Positions 33,152-42,045 of a stretch of DNA of 64,000 nt are shown here, in pieces. Position 1 is the first letter of the stretch; each line of letters begins with the position of its first letter. Source of the stretch: Acinetobacter sp. P8-3-8 (GTDB lineage: Bacteria; Pseudomonadota; Gammaproteobacteria; Pseudomonadales; Moraxellaceae); NCBI RefSeq assembly GCF_000214135.1, contig NZ_AFIE01000004.1:62001-126000 (forward strand), read 5' to 3'. The translations under genes and the position numbers were made by a program. The notes beneath the pieces are model-generated. The model did no database searches and was not told the origin of the DNA. It saw only the letters and a program-made list of their open reading frames with translations.

Positions 33152-34006
33152 ATGGCTCAACTTCCTGCTTCAATGCGCCGTAAACGTGCAGCGATCACAT
33201 CGATCCATGATAAACCTCCTACACGTAAGGACAAGCTTCTGAACGTGGGGAGTTGGTTGCTCATGTTGATTGCTGTTGTTGTATTGCTTGCAGGGATATA
33301 CGGATTTTATAAAGTTGTTACCGATGCAAGAGTTGCAACCCTTGAAGTGGTTGGAACAAATTCAGCGGTAGAAACACAATTTATGTCACAACATTTAACA
33401 CCTGTTGTGAAGGCGAATTATTTTACTTCGGATTTAGAACAAATTCGAGATAAAGCGCTTGATGTCTCATGGGTAGATCGTGTCGTGGTATCACGCGCAT
33501 GGCCAAATGGTATTCGAGTGCGCGTTATGCCACGTCATGCGATTGCTCGTTGGGGAACAGGGCGATTGTTAAGTGATGCTGGAGATGTCTATACAGAAGT
33601 AGTGGCGAAAAATCATTCAAATCTGCCATTGCTTCATGGACCGCTCAGCCAATCCAAAGTCATGATGCGTCGCTATAATGAAATTAATCAATTATTTCAC
33701 CCAGTTAATATACGTTTAAAAGAATTATATCTCACTGAACGTATGACTTGGTTTATGCAGTTTGATTCAGGTTTACGAATTATTGTCGATCAAGATCAGA
33801 CGATGAGTAAGCTTCAACGCTTAAGTCATTTAGCACAAACAGATCTAAAGCCAATTTGGTCGAATATTTCTGCAATTGATTTGCGCTATCGAAATGGTTT
33901 AGCAATTCAATGGAAAAATTCAGTTTCACCAAAAATTGTGAATGGTCAATTTGTTGTAACGAGTAATGACATAAGCGTTGCAGGTGGGATAACTGCAAAG
34001 CCATAA
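33152..34006 (+). CDS. ftsQ: cell division protein FtsQ
   Basis: Bitopic divisome protein linking early and late division proteins (FtsBL). 284 residues: basic cytoplasmic tail of about 45 residues, one transmembrane helix (LLMLIAVVVLLAGIYGFY), a POTRA domain starting ATLEVVGTNSAVE, then the FtsQ beta domain with RVVVSRAWPNGIRVRVMPRHAIARWG, the SRxWP..v.v.e..p.A.W signature. ftsA follows after 64 bp. Confidence 0.94.
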   Translation: MAQLPASMRRKRAAITSIHDKPPTRKDKLLNVGSWLLMLIAVVVLLAGIYGFYKVVTDARVATLEVVGTNSAVETQFMSQHLTPVVKANYFTSDLEQIRDKALDVSWVDRVVVSRAWPNGIRVRVMPRHAIARWGTGRLLSDAGDVYTEVVAKNHSNLPLLHGPLSQSKVMMRRYNEINQLFHPVNIRLKELYLTERMTWFMQFDSGLRIIVDQDQTMSKLQRLSHLAQTDLKPIWSNISAIDLRYRNGLAIQWKNSVSPKIVNGQFVVTSNDISVAGGITAKP

Positions 34007-34070
34007 TAGTTGGCTTGAAAAAGAGGCATTAAGCCAAAACATAAACAATCAAGATAATGGTAGTGATGTG

Positions 34071-35333
34071 ATGAATGAAGCTGTTCCCTCAGTTGTTGCA
34101 ATTGACATTGGGACACATAAAGTTTCAGTACTGATTGGAAAAGTACATGCCCCTGATCATATTCAGGTTATTGGCATGGCTAGTGCACGCAATAAAGGAA
34201 TGAATAAGGGCAAAATTGTTAGCCTTGATAAAGTTACAAATGCTATTAAACAAGCCGTTCAAGAGGCTGAAGATATGGCTGAATGTCGCATACATTCAGC
34301 ATGGGTATCTATTCCAAGTACTGAATTACAAAGCCATTATGCGATAGGCCGTACTCCAATCTCGAATGCTGAACATACGATTACGACTACAGAAGTGGTG
34401 CGTGCTTTAGAGCTTGCGAAAGCCAGTCATATGACGGCAGACCATTATCTAGCAAGTGCTGTGCCTTTGGGTTTTGAGTTGGATGATTCATCTGAATGGG
34501 TGCAAAATCCAATTAACTTGTCTGCAAATAGTATGACCGCACATTATCAATTGATGATGATGCCGATTAGTACGATGCAAAACCTAGACCGTGCAATGAA
34601 AGGTGCCAATATTTCTGTAGAGAAAATGGTGGTGTCTTGCTTGGCAACGGCTGAGGCAAGTTTGCTCAAAGACGAAAAAGAATATGGTGTATGTTTGGTT
34701 GATATTGGTGCAGGTACGACCAATATTGCTGTATATATAGAAGGACATCTTGTTCTTGCACACACCATTCAACGTGGTGGTGAGAATGTGACACGTGATA
34801 TTGCTTCAGTGTTGCAAACGACGACAGAAGAAGCTGAACGCATTAAGCTTTTATACGGTTGTGTTGATATTCACCAAGTAAAACCTGATCATATGATTCA
34901 GTTTGAAGCAATTGATGGTCCACAAACGATCAGTCGTATTGAATTATCTGAAATTATTATTGCACGTCATGAAGAAATTTTAACGATGGTGCGTAATGAG
35001 TTAGAGCAACGTGGTGCATTACAAAGTTTGTATCATGGCGTTGTATTGACAGGTGATGTTTGTCAAATTGAAGGTATGGTGACCTTGGCGCGTCGTATGT
35101 TAGGTGTTTCTGCGCACTTGGGTAATCCACCGTTACAAGTTGTTGCCGATGATCAGCACTTACCATCATTGCGCCGTTCGATGTATGCTACAGCAGCAGG
35201 ATTATTATTATTCAGTCAAAGTGATATGCAAGAGGCTGTTGAAGAACCAGAAGTTACAGATCGTCGATCATTTGCTGATCGAGTCGTAAGTGGTTGGAAT
35301 GCCTTAAATAACAAATTAAAGGGTATTTTTTAG
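34071..35333 (+). CDS. ftsA: cell division protein FtsA
   Basis: Actin-like ATPase that tethers FtsZ to the inner membrane. 420 residues: phosphate-1 loop VVAIDIGTHKVSVLIG, SHC-domain-type 1C subdomain, VCLVDIGAGTTNIAVY (phosphate-2) and VVLTGDVCQIEGM (adenosine motif). The last residues RVVSGWNALNNKLKGIF form the amphipathic membrane-targeting helix. ATG at 34071 is chosen; a GTG sits immediately before it at 34068. A 162-bp spacer before ftsZ is longer than in E. coli and may carry an extra ftsZ promoter. Confidence 0.96.
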   Translation: MNEAVPSVVAIDIGTHKVSVLIGKVHAPDHIQVIGMASARNKGMNKGKIVSLDKVTNAIKQAVQEAEDMAECRIHSAWVSIPSTELQSHYAIGRTPISNAEHTITTTEVVRALELAKASHMTADHYLASAVPLGFELDDSSEWVQNPINLSANSMTAHYQLMMMPISTMQNLDRAMKGANISVEKMVVSCLATAEASLLKDEKEYGVCLVDIGAGTTNIAVYIEGHLVLAHTIQRGGENVTRDIASVLQTTTEEAERIKLLYGCVDIHQVKPDHMIQFEAIDGPQTISRIELSEIIIARHEEILTMVRNELEQRGALQSLYHGVVLTGDVCQIEGMVTLARRMLGVSAHLGNPPLQVVADDQHLPSLRRSMYATAAGLLLFSQSDMQEAVEEPEVTDRRSFADRVVSGWNALNNKLKGIF

Positions 35334-35495
35334 GTGTAATTTTTTGGGGAATATTGTTAGGAAGTTGTAAGCTAGCCGTTCTACGCTTGACAAGCTCCGC
35401 AATGAACAGCATCCTAAAAGCAATTTTTATTATTGAAGATCAAGGCAGTATACGGGCTTAAGTGACTGCCAAATATATTAGGAAATTTATAGGTC

Positions 35496-36689
35496 ATGGC
35501 TTCATTTGAATTTTTAGACGATGAACAAACCGATAACAACGGTCAAGCCCGTTTTACAGTGTTTGGTGTTGGTGGTGGCGGTGGTAATGCCGTACAACAC
35601 ATGGTGCAATCTGATATTAAAGGTGTGAAATTTGTTTGTGCAAATACGGATAAGCAAGCGCTTGATCGTATGAATGCACCATTCAAAATGCAATTGGGTG
35701 AACAAAGTACACGTGGTTTGGGTGCAGGCGCAAATCCAGATGTAGGGCAAATAGCTGCTGAAGAAAGCCGTGAACAAATTCGTCAACACCTTGAAGGTGC
35801 TGATATGGTATTTGTGACCGCAGGTATGGGTGGTGGTACAGGTACAGGTGCTGCGCCAGTAGTTGCTGAAATTGCTCAAGAAATGGGTATTCTTACCGTT
35901 GGTGTTGTGACTACACCATTTAACTTTGAAGGTCGTCGTCGTCAACGTTCGGCTGAAAAGGGTATTGAAGCTTTAGAGCAGCATGTAGATTCTTTAATTA
36001 TCATTCCAAATCAACGCTTACTCAGTGTTTATGGTGACATCTCTATGCAAGATGCTTACCGTAAAGCGGATGATGTCTTGTTGAACGCAGTACGAAGCAT
36101 TTTTGATTTAGTGGTGCGTCCAGGTCACATTAACCTTGACTTCGCAGATTTAAAAACTGCGATGAGCACTCGTGGCTATGCCATGATGGGTGAAGGCAAA
36201 AGTAGTGGTCCAGATCGTGCTGAAGAAGCTGCGCGTTTGGCAATTCGTAGTCCGTTATTGGACAACGTAAACATCATGAATGCCAAAGGGGTGTTAATTA
36301 ACATCACTGGTGGTGCAGATGTTACTTTACGTGAAACTGAAGTCATTACAGATGTTGTGAACCAAATTGTTGACCTTGAAGAAGGTGAAGTGTTCTTTGG
36401 TACAGTATTCGACCCTGATGCACGTGATGAAATCCGTGTAACTGTGATTGCGACAGGCTTAACACGTAATGCAGCAGATGCGCATGATACTAAACGTAGA
36501 ACACATGTAACCAACAGCAATACTACTCATATCCAGCAAGTTGCACAAAACACAGCTGTAGATGAGGACGATATTCCTGCGATCAATAAACGTCAAGATG
36601 GTGTTGCACCAACGGCTGCACCAAGTTCTGGCGCACGTTCTACGCCAATGAGTATTCAAGATTATTTGAAAAATCAACAACGTAAATAA
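35496..36689 (+). CDS. ftsZ: cell division protein FtsZ
   Basis: Tubulin-like GTPase that forms the division ring. 397 residues: [14 protein letters not shown], tubulin signature [13 protein letters not shown], synergy loop [11 protein letters not shown], a Gln/Asn/Thr-rich linker of about 60 residues and a conserved C-terminal peptide ([13 protein letters not shown], close to the IPxFLRxx type) for FtsA/ZipA binding. Start ATG at 35496 with TAGGAAAT and AGG upstream. It ends with a terminator at 36721-36756, so lpxC is probably a separate transcript. Confidence 0.97.
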   Translation: MASFEFLDDEQTDNNGQARFTVFGVGGGGGNAVQHMVQSDIKGVKFVCANTDKQALDRMNAPFKMQLGEQSTRGLGAGANPDVGQIAAEESREQIRQHLEGADMVFVTAGMGGGTGTGAAPVVAEIAQEMGILTVGVVTTPFNFEGRRRQRSAEKGIEALEQHVDSLIIIPNQRLLSVYGDISMQDAYRKADDVLLNAVRSIFDLVVRPGHINLDFADLKTAMSTRGYAMMGEGKSSGPDRAEEAARLAIRSPLLDNVNIMNAKGVLINITGGADVTLRETEVITDVVNQIVDLEEGEVFFGTVFDPDARDEIRVTVIATGLTRNAADAHDTKRRTHVTNSNTTHIQQVAQNTAVDEDDIPAINKRQDGVAPTAAPSSGARSTPMSIQDYLKNQQRK

Positions 36690-36720
36690 TTGATAATTCT
36701 TAAAAAGAAGAAAAATCATC

Positions 36721-36757
36721 AAAAAAGGTAGTGAGATTCATTACCTTTTTTGTTTTT
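36721..36757 (+). terminator. Terminator of ftsZ
   Basis: AAAAAAGGTA pairs with TACCTTTTTT around an 11-nt loop, followed by GTTTTTT, 31 bp beyond the ftsZ stop. Confidence 0.85.
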
Positions 36758-36814
36758 TATCAATGGCTAAATGTGCTAACGTATAGCAGATTTAAGAATG
36801 AAGACCTAACCAGC

Positions 36815-37717
36815 ATGTTGAAACAACGTACCCTGAAGCGAGTCGTTAAAGCGAGTGGCATCGGACTACATAGCGGACAAAAAGTCATGATTAACTTTTT
36901 ACCGCATGTGGCGGATGGGGGTATTGTTTTTCGCCGTATTGATTTAGATCCACCTGTTGAGATTCCAGCAGATGCAATGCTGATTCAAGAAGCCTTTATG
37001 TGCTCAAATTTGGTCAATCAAGAAACCAAAGTGGGAACAATTGAGCATGTCACCAGTGCAATTGCAGGTTTAGGGATTGATAATCTAATTATCGAAGTGT
37101 CCGCTTCAGAAATTCCGATTATGGATGGGAGTGCAGGGCCATTTATTTACCTACTCATGCAAGGTGAGTTGGTTGAACAAGATGCACCAAAGAAATTTAT
37201 TCGTATTTTAAAACCTGTTGAAGCACTCATTGACGATAAGCGTGCCATTTTTTCGCCGCATAATGGATTCCAAATTAACTTCACTATTGATTTTGATCAT
37301 CCTGCTTTTGCCAAAGAATACCAATCTGCAACGATTGATTTCTCTACGGAAACTTTTGTGTATGAGGTGAGTGGTGCGCGTACATTTGGTTTTATGAAGG
37401 ATTTAGATTACCTCAAGGCAAATAATTTAGCTTTGGGTGCGAGTTTGGATAATGCAGTGGGGCTAGACGATACGGGCGTGGTCAATGAGGAAGGATTGCG
37501 CTTTGCAGATGAGTTTGTTCGTCACAAAATTTTAGATGCAGTCGGTGACTTATATTTGCTTGGTCATCAAGTGATCGCCAAATTTGATGGTTACAAATCA
37601 GGCCATGCACTCAATAATCAGCTTTTACGCAATGTGAAAAGTGATCCAACTAGCTACGAAATTGTAACATTTGATGACGAGAAATTATGTCCAATTCATT
37701 TCGTCAACGTGACATAA
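36815..37717 (+). CDS. lpxC: UDP-3-O-acyl-N-acetylglucosamine deacetylase
   Basis: Zinc enzyme of the committed step of lipid A synthesis. 300 residues beginning [24 protein letters not shown]; zinc ligands in EHVTSA and HKILDAVGD, the catalytic His in GHQVIAKF...GHALNNQLL. The start at 36815 gives the family N-terminus; the upstream extension to 36731 is spurious. It keeps the ftsZ-lpxC order of the E. coli dcw cluster. In Acinetobacter, loss of lpxC gives colistin-resistant LOS-deficient cells; the gene here is intact. Confidence 0.96.
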   Translation: MLKQRTLKRVVKASGIGLHSGQKVMINFLPHVADGGIVFRRIDLDPPVEIPADAMLIQEAFMCSNLVNQETKVGTIEHVTSAIAGLGIDNLIIEVSASEIPIMDGSAGPFIYLLMQGELVEQDAPKKFIRILKPVEALIDDKRAIFSPHNGFQINFTIDFDHPAFAKEYQSATIDFSTETFVYEVSGARTFGFMKDLDYLKANNLALGASLDNAVGLDDTGVVNEEGLRFADEFVRHKILDAVGDLYLLGHQVIAKFDGYKSGHALNNQLLRNVKSDPTSYEIVTFDDEKLCPIHFVNVT

Positions 37718-37761
37718 GTCATTGTCTTTTAGGGGCTATGTTATAGTGTAACGAATTTTAT

Positions 37762-37777
37762 TGTGATATTTATCACA
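37762..37777. promoter_or_regulatory. CRP-consensus palindrome / small hairpin in convergent gap
   Basis: TGTGATATTTATCACA is an exact TGTGA-N6-TCACA match but lies between the 3' ends of lpxC and dciA, where no promoter is expected. It also folds as a 7-bp hairpin followed by TTTT, so it may simply serve as the shared weak terminator. Confidence 0.35.
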
Positions 37778-37814
37778 TTTTAAAGATTCTAAATTATAAA
37801 TTCAGCTATTTTGT

Positions 37815-38264
37815 TTACTTTTTATTGCTTGCCAAACGCAGTAGAGCTTGGCTAAGCTTAGGGTCGCTCACAAAACTAGCGGCATTTTGTAACATTTCAG
37901 AGGTTGCTGGTTCGATACTTTTCACGGTTCTATTGGATTGCTGGTTTTTTTCGGTATTATTGTTTGGGGTACGTAAACGTAGTTGTAGTTTTTGTAAGTC
38001 ACGTAACTCGTTCATTTGTGATAATTGAGAAATATACTGTTTTTGAAGATAACCGAGCTGACTAATCATGGCTTGATTTTCACCGGTGATGGTCAAAATA
38101 CCGTATTGATAACAGACAACTTGCCATACCTCAGGTTGAGGTAATAGCGGTTGAATTAATTTAGTAAGTTTTTGCCATTCGGTGACTTGCTTTGTAAGAA
38201 ACGATAAGTTTCCTGTTTTTATGTGCTGTCTTGTTGGTTGAAAGACGTTTTTGGGTTCCGACAT
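37815..38264 (-). CDS. dciA: DUF721/DciA family protein
   Basis: 149-residue protein with the DUF721 (DciA) domain in its first 90 residues (LTKLIQPLLPQPEVWQVVCYQYGILTI-type beta/alpha fold, 'L.I...sp..a..L.' pattern) and a low-complexity tail. DciA is the ancestral bacterial operator that helps load the replicative helicase DnaB in species lacking DnaC. Its place beside lpxC and an M23 peptidase agrees with other gammaproteobacteria. The sequence is divergent, so family confidence is moderate to good and direct helicase loading is inferred. Confidence 0.7.
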   Translation of the reverse strand: MSEPKNVFQPTRQHIKTGNLSFLTKQVTEWQKLTKLIQPLLPQPEVWQVVCYQYGILTITGENQAMISQLGYLQKQYISQLSQMNELRDLQKLQLRLRTPNNNTEKNQQSNRTVKSIEPATSEMLQNAASFVSDPKLSQALLRLASNKK

Positions 38265-38370
38265 ACATTGTTCCTACATGACCATGTCTTATCTTAAGCG
38301 CTCATTTCGGTTGATATCAAGGATGAGATCACGCAAGAAACTTGATTAAGAGCAGTTTAAGAGGTTTTTT

Positions 38371-39072
38371 ATGCATACGCGACGTATTTTATTGGCTTTT
38401 ACTTTGGCGGCTTCTGCTGCTTCAGTTGCATTCGCAGATTTGGTTCAAGTAGATTCAAGTTATTCTCAAACACCTGATCGTTTAGAACAATTATCAAAAA
38501 CATTATCTCAAGGCTCTTATAGCCATCCTGATGATCTTGATCTTCCTGCTAGTGCAAAAGTAAATATTACTTTGCGTAGCCAAGACAAACCAATCGAACT
38601 GAATAATGCATCAATTGCTAAAAAATACGGTTCTAGTACTGCTTCAACTAATCGCTATTCAGCAAATTCTCCATATTCATGGTTAGTGACTCATCCGCTT
38701 CCAGATATGAAGCGTGTAAGCTCTGATTTTGGTGGTCGTACTATGGGTGGTCGTGCAGAACACCATTCAGGTTTAGATCTTTCAGCACCAAGCGGTACAC
38801 CGATTTACGCTACAGGCCCTGGTATTGTAACCAAGTCTGGTTGGGGTACGGGTTATGGTCAATATGTTGAAATTAACCATGGTAATGGTTATATCACTCG
38901 TTATGCCCATGCTTCACGTTTAATTGCACGTGTAGGTGATCAAGTCAAAGCGGGTGAACATATTGCCAATGTAGGCTGCACAGGTCGTTGTACTGGCCCT
39001 CATTTACACTATGAAGTAGTGAAAGATGGTCAACGTAAAAACCCAAGCTCATACTTGGCAATGCTACCTTAA
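38371..39072 (+). CDS. M23 family metallopeptidase (peptidoglycan hydrolase type)
   Basis: Secreted 233-residue protein: signal peptide MHTRRILLAFTLAASAASVAFA, a spacer of about 90 residues, then a complete LytM/M23 domain. Zinc ligands are H and D in HHSGLDLS and H in GPHLHYEV; the catalytic His is in RYAHASRL. All ligands are intact, so endopeptidase activity on peptidoglycan cross-links is plausible. The two cysteines in VGCTGRCTGPH flank the final motif, as in several proteobacterial family members. Monocistronic, with a strong terminator. Confidence 0.9.
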   Translation: MHTRRILLAFTLAASAASVAFADLVQVDSSYSQTPDRLEQLSKTLSQGSYSHPDDLDLPASAKVNITLRSQDKPIELNNASIAKKYGSSTASTNRYSANSPYSWLVTHPLPDMKRVSSDFGGRTMGGRAEHHSGLDLSAPSGTPIYATGPGIVTKSGWGTGYGQYVEINHGNGYITRYAHASRLIARVGDQVKAGEHIANVGCTGRCTGPHLHYEVVKDGQRKNPSSYLAMLP

Positions 39073-39173
39073 GCTTTTGATCACTTGAGGGTAATGGATC
39101 TGAATTTAAAGCATCCGTCGCAATGGCCTAGATTGAGTATTTACATTATCACCAAATAAAATTTTGTTTGTAT

Positions 39174-39201
39174 AAAAAACCGCCTGAATTGGCGGTTTTT
39201 T
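39174..39201 (+). terminator. Terminator of the M23 peptidase gene
   Basis: AAAAAACCGCC pairs with GGCGGTTTTTT around TGAATT, 101 bp after the stop codon. Confidence 0.9.
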
Positions 39202-39343
39202 GTTGTTTTATGTGACGTTTGGTCAATGACTATTTAGCTACTAAATAATAGCGACAATCCACATTCAGCTGTAACGATAACTTAACAAGTCCAAAACATG
39301 ATACATATAAGATATAGAAAACAGTTCATGGAGTAAGTGGCAA

Positions 39344-42043
39344 ATGGCGTATTATGGTGATAGCGACGCTCAAGAAACCAAAGAATGGCAAGATGCCTTT
39401 GAGTCAGTGTTACAGCACATGGGAACTGATCGTGCTGCTTTTTTATTAGAAAAATTATATCAACAAGCAATTTCGAAACATGTTCCTATTCAACGGTTAA
39501 ATACACCTTACTTAAATACCATTACAGTTGAAGAATCTCCAGCGATGCCGGGCGACCAAGATATGGAACGTCGTATTCGTGCATTGATTCGCTGGAATGC
39601 TTTGGCGATGGTATTACGAGCGAATAAAACAGGTGATGACCTAGGTGGTCACTTGGCAAGTTTTGCATCTTCAGCAACATTATACGATGTTGGTTTTAAC
39701 CATTTCTTCCGTGCCAATAGCGATAACTTTGGCGGTGATATGATTTATTACCAAGGGCACTGTGCGCCTGGTATTTATGCACGCTCGTATTTAGAAGGTC
39801 GTCTAACTGAAGATCAATTGAATAATTTCCGTCGTGAAGTCGGTGGTCAAGGTCTTTCAAGTTATCCACATCCTTATTTGATGCCTGATTATTGGCAGTT
39901 CCCAACGGTTTCGATGGGTCTTGGCCCAATCATGTCGATTTACCAAGCACATATTCAAAAATATTTGACCAATCGTGGCTTGATCAAAGATGAGAACCGT
40001 AAAGTTTGGGCTTATCTGGGTGATGGTGAGATGGATGAGCCAGAAAGTTTAGGCGCGATCTCTCTTGCAGGGCGTGAAAAGTTAGATAACCTGATTTGGG
40101 TGGTGAACTGTAATTTACAACGTCTAGATGGCCCTGTACGTGGTAACGGTAAAATTATTCAAGAGCTTGAATCATTGTTCCGTGGTGCAGGTTGGCGTGT
40201 CATTAAAGTGGTTTGGGGGCGTCATTGGGATCCATTATTGGACAAAGACACTTCAGGCGCTTTAAAAGCACGTATGGACGAAGCCTTAGATGGTGATTTC
40301 CAGCGTTATCAAGTGAAAGGTGGTGCATACACACGTGAGCACTTCTTTGGTAAATATCCTGAAGCTGAAGAGTTGGTTAAAGGCTTAAGTGATGAAGATA
40401 TTGATAACTTGAACCGTGGTGGTCATGACCCATATAAAGTGTATGCTGCTTATGCTGCTGCAATGACCAGTAATGGTCAACCTACTGTAATCTTGGCAAA
40501 AACAGTCAAAGGTTATGGTTTATCTGATGAAATTGAAGCGGTGAATAAAACACACCAAATCAAAAAAATGCATTTGGAATCGTTAAAGTATTTCCGTAAT
40601 CGTTTCAATCTTCCATTCGAAGATGATCAATTGGAAGAACTTCCTTTTTATCGTCCAAGTGAAAACTCACCTGAATTGAAGTATTTGAAAGCACGTCGTG
40701 AAGCTTTAGGTGGTTATTTACCTGCTCGTCGTAAAGAGAGTGTTGCTTTAGATATTCCTGATCTATCGATCTTTGACAGCGTATTGAAAGGCAGTGGTGG
40801 TAAAGAGCAATCGACTACGATGGTCATGGTGCGTTTAATTGCAGCATTATTAAAAGATAAAGCGATTAAAGATCGTGTTGTACCGATTGTTCCTGATGAA
40901 GCACGAACTTTTGGTTTAGAAGGCATGTTCCGTCAGTTAGGTATTTATGCAGCACACGGACAGAACTATACGCCTGAAGACCAAGAACAGCTAATGAACT
41001 ATCGTGAAGCAAAAGATGGTCATATGTTGAACGAAGGGATCAATGAAGCAGGTGCGATGAGTGCATGGGCTGCATTAGGTACAAGTTATTCAACCAATAA
41101 CTTACCTATGATTCCAATGTACATGTACTACTCTATGTTTGGTTTCCAACGTATTGGTGATCTTGCATGGGCGGCAGGTGATGCGCAAGCTCAAGGTTTC
41201 TTGTTTGGTGCAACAGCAGGTCGTACGACACTGAATGGTGAAGGTTTACAGCACCAAGATGGTCATTCACATGTTTTAGCCAATACTATTCCAAACTGTG
41301 TGGCTTATGATCCTTGTTTTGGTTATGAATTGGCTGTAATCATCCATGATGGTTTAGAGCGCATGTATGTGAAACAAGAGCGTGTGTTCTATTATTTAAC
41401 CTTAATGAATGAGAACTACGATCAGCCTGCTCTACCTCAAGAGGCGATTGAAGGCATCAAACGTGGTATGTACTTGTTTGAAAAAGATGACAAAGCCACA
41501 GTTCAATTGCTTGGTTCAGGTGTGATTCTGCGTGAAGTGATTAAAGCAGCTCAAATCCTACGTGATGAATATCAAATCCATGCAAACGTTTGGAGCGTAA
41601 CAAGCTTCAATGAGTTGGCTCGTGATGGTATGGCTGTTGAAGAATTTAATCGTTTACATCCATTAGAAGATGGCAAAGAGTCGTGGGTATCTCAGCAGTT
41701 ACGTGATACGAATGGTATCGTGGTTTCTGCAACAGACCATGTTCGTGCGTATAGCGAGCAAATCCGTGCTTATCTTCCAGACAGCCGTCCTTATGTAACT
41801 TTAGGTACAGATGGTTATGGTCGTTCGGATACACGTGCAAACTTACGTAGCTATTTCGGTGTAGATGCAGCGCATATCGTTGTTGCAACGTTGAAAAAAT
41901 TGGCTGACGAAGGCGAAGTGGATGCACGTTTAGTGAAAGATGCGATTTCTACATTTGAACTTGATGTTGATCGTCCTGTGGCGTGGTTACCGCAAGCTCA
42001 CCCATCTACACAAGAAGTTGCGGCTTATACTGAGGAGAAATAA
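39344..42043 (+). CDS. aceE: pyruvate dehydrogenase E1 component (homodimeric)
   Basis: Thiamine diphosphate-dependent decarboxylation of pyruvate with reductive acetylation of the E2 lipoyl group. 899 residues, the size of the alpha2-type E1. ThDP motif GDGEMDEPES...NCNLQRLDG is intact; other AceE blocks are WNALAMVLRANK, HGQNYTPEDQEQLMNYREAKDG and QHQDGHSHVLANTIPNC. The ATG at 39344 has GGAGTAAG upstream. aceF follows after 2 bp. A gene for E3 (lpd) is not next to them. Confidence 0.97.
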   Translation: MAYYGDSDAQETKEWQDAFESVLQHMGTDRAAFLLEKLYQQAISKHVPIQRLNTPYLNTITVEESPAMPGDQDMERRIRALIRWNALAMVLRANKTGDDLGGHLASFASSATLYDVGFNHFFRANSDNFGGDMIYYQGHCAPGIYARSYLEGRLTEDQLNNFRREVGGQGLSSYPHPYLMPDYWQFPTVSMGLGPIMSIYQAHIQKYLTNRGLIKDENRKVWAYLGDGEMDEPESLGAISLAGREKLDNLIWVVNCNLQRLDGPVRGNGKIIQELESLFRGAGWRVIKVVWGRHWDPLLDKDTSGALKARMDEALDGDFQRYQVKGGAYTREHFFGKYPEAEELVKGLSDEDIDNLNRGGHDPYKVYAAYAAAMTSNGQPTVILAKTVKGYGLSDEIEAVNKTHQIKKMHLESLKYFRNRFNLPFEDDQLEELPFYRPSENSPELKYLKARREALGGYLPARRKESVALDIPDLSIFDSVLKGSGGKEQSTTMVMVRLIAALLKDKAIKDRVVPIVPDEARTFGLEGMFRQLGIYAAHGQNYTPEDQEQLMNYREAKDGHMLNEGINEAGAMSAWAALGTSYSTNNLPMIPMYMYYSMFGFQRIGDLAWAAGDAQAQGFLFGATAGRTTLNGEGLQHQDGHSHVLANTIPNCVAYDPCFGYELAVIIHDGLERMYVKQERVFYYLTLMNENYDQPALPQEAIEGIKRGMYLFEKDDKATVQLLGSGVILREVIKAAQILRDEYQIHANVWSVTSFNELARDGMAVEEFNRLHPLEDGKESWVSQQLRDTNGIVVSATDHVRAYSEQIRAYLPDSRPYVTLGTDGYGRSDTRANLRSYFGVDAAHIVVATLKKLADEGEVDARLVKDAISTFELDVDRPVAWLPQAHPSTQEVAAYTEEK

Positions 42044-42045
42044 TC

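Noticed and set aside
35387-35415. TTGACA followed 17 bp later by CATCCT in the ftsA-ftsZ spacer as an ftsZ promoter.
   Set aside because: The -10 matches only three of six positions; a promoter there is plausible but not shown.
35514-35945. 143-codon Thr/Cys/His-rich antisense ORF within ftsZ.
   Set aside because: Composition is that of the reverse complement of the Gly/Ala-rich FtsZ core; no start signal.
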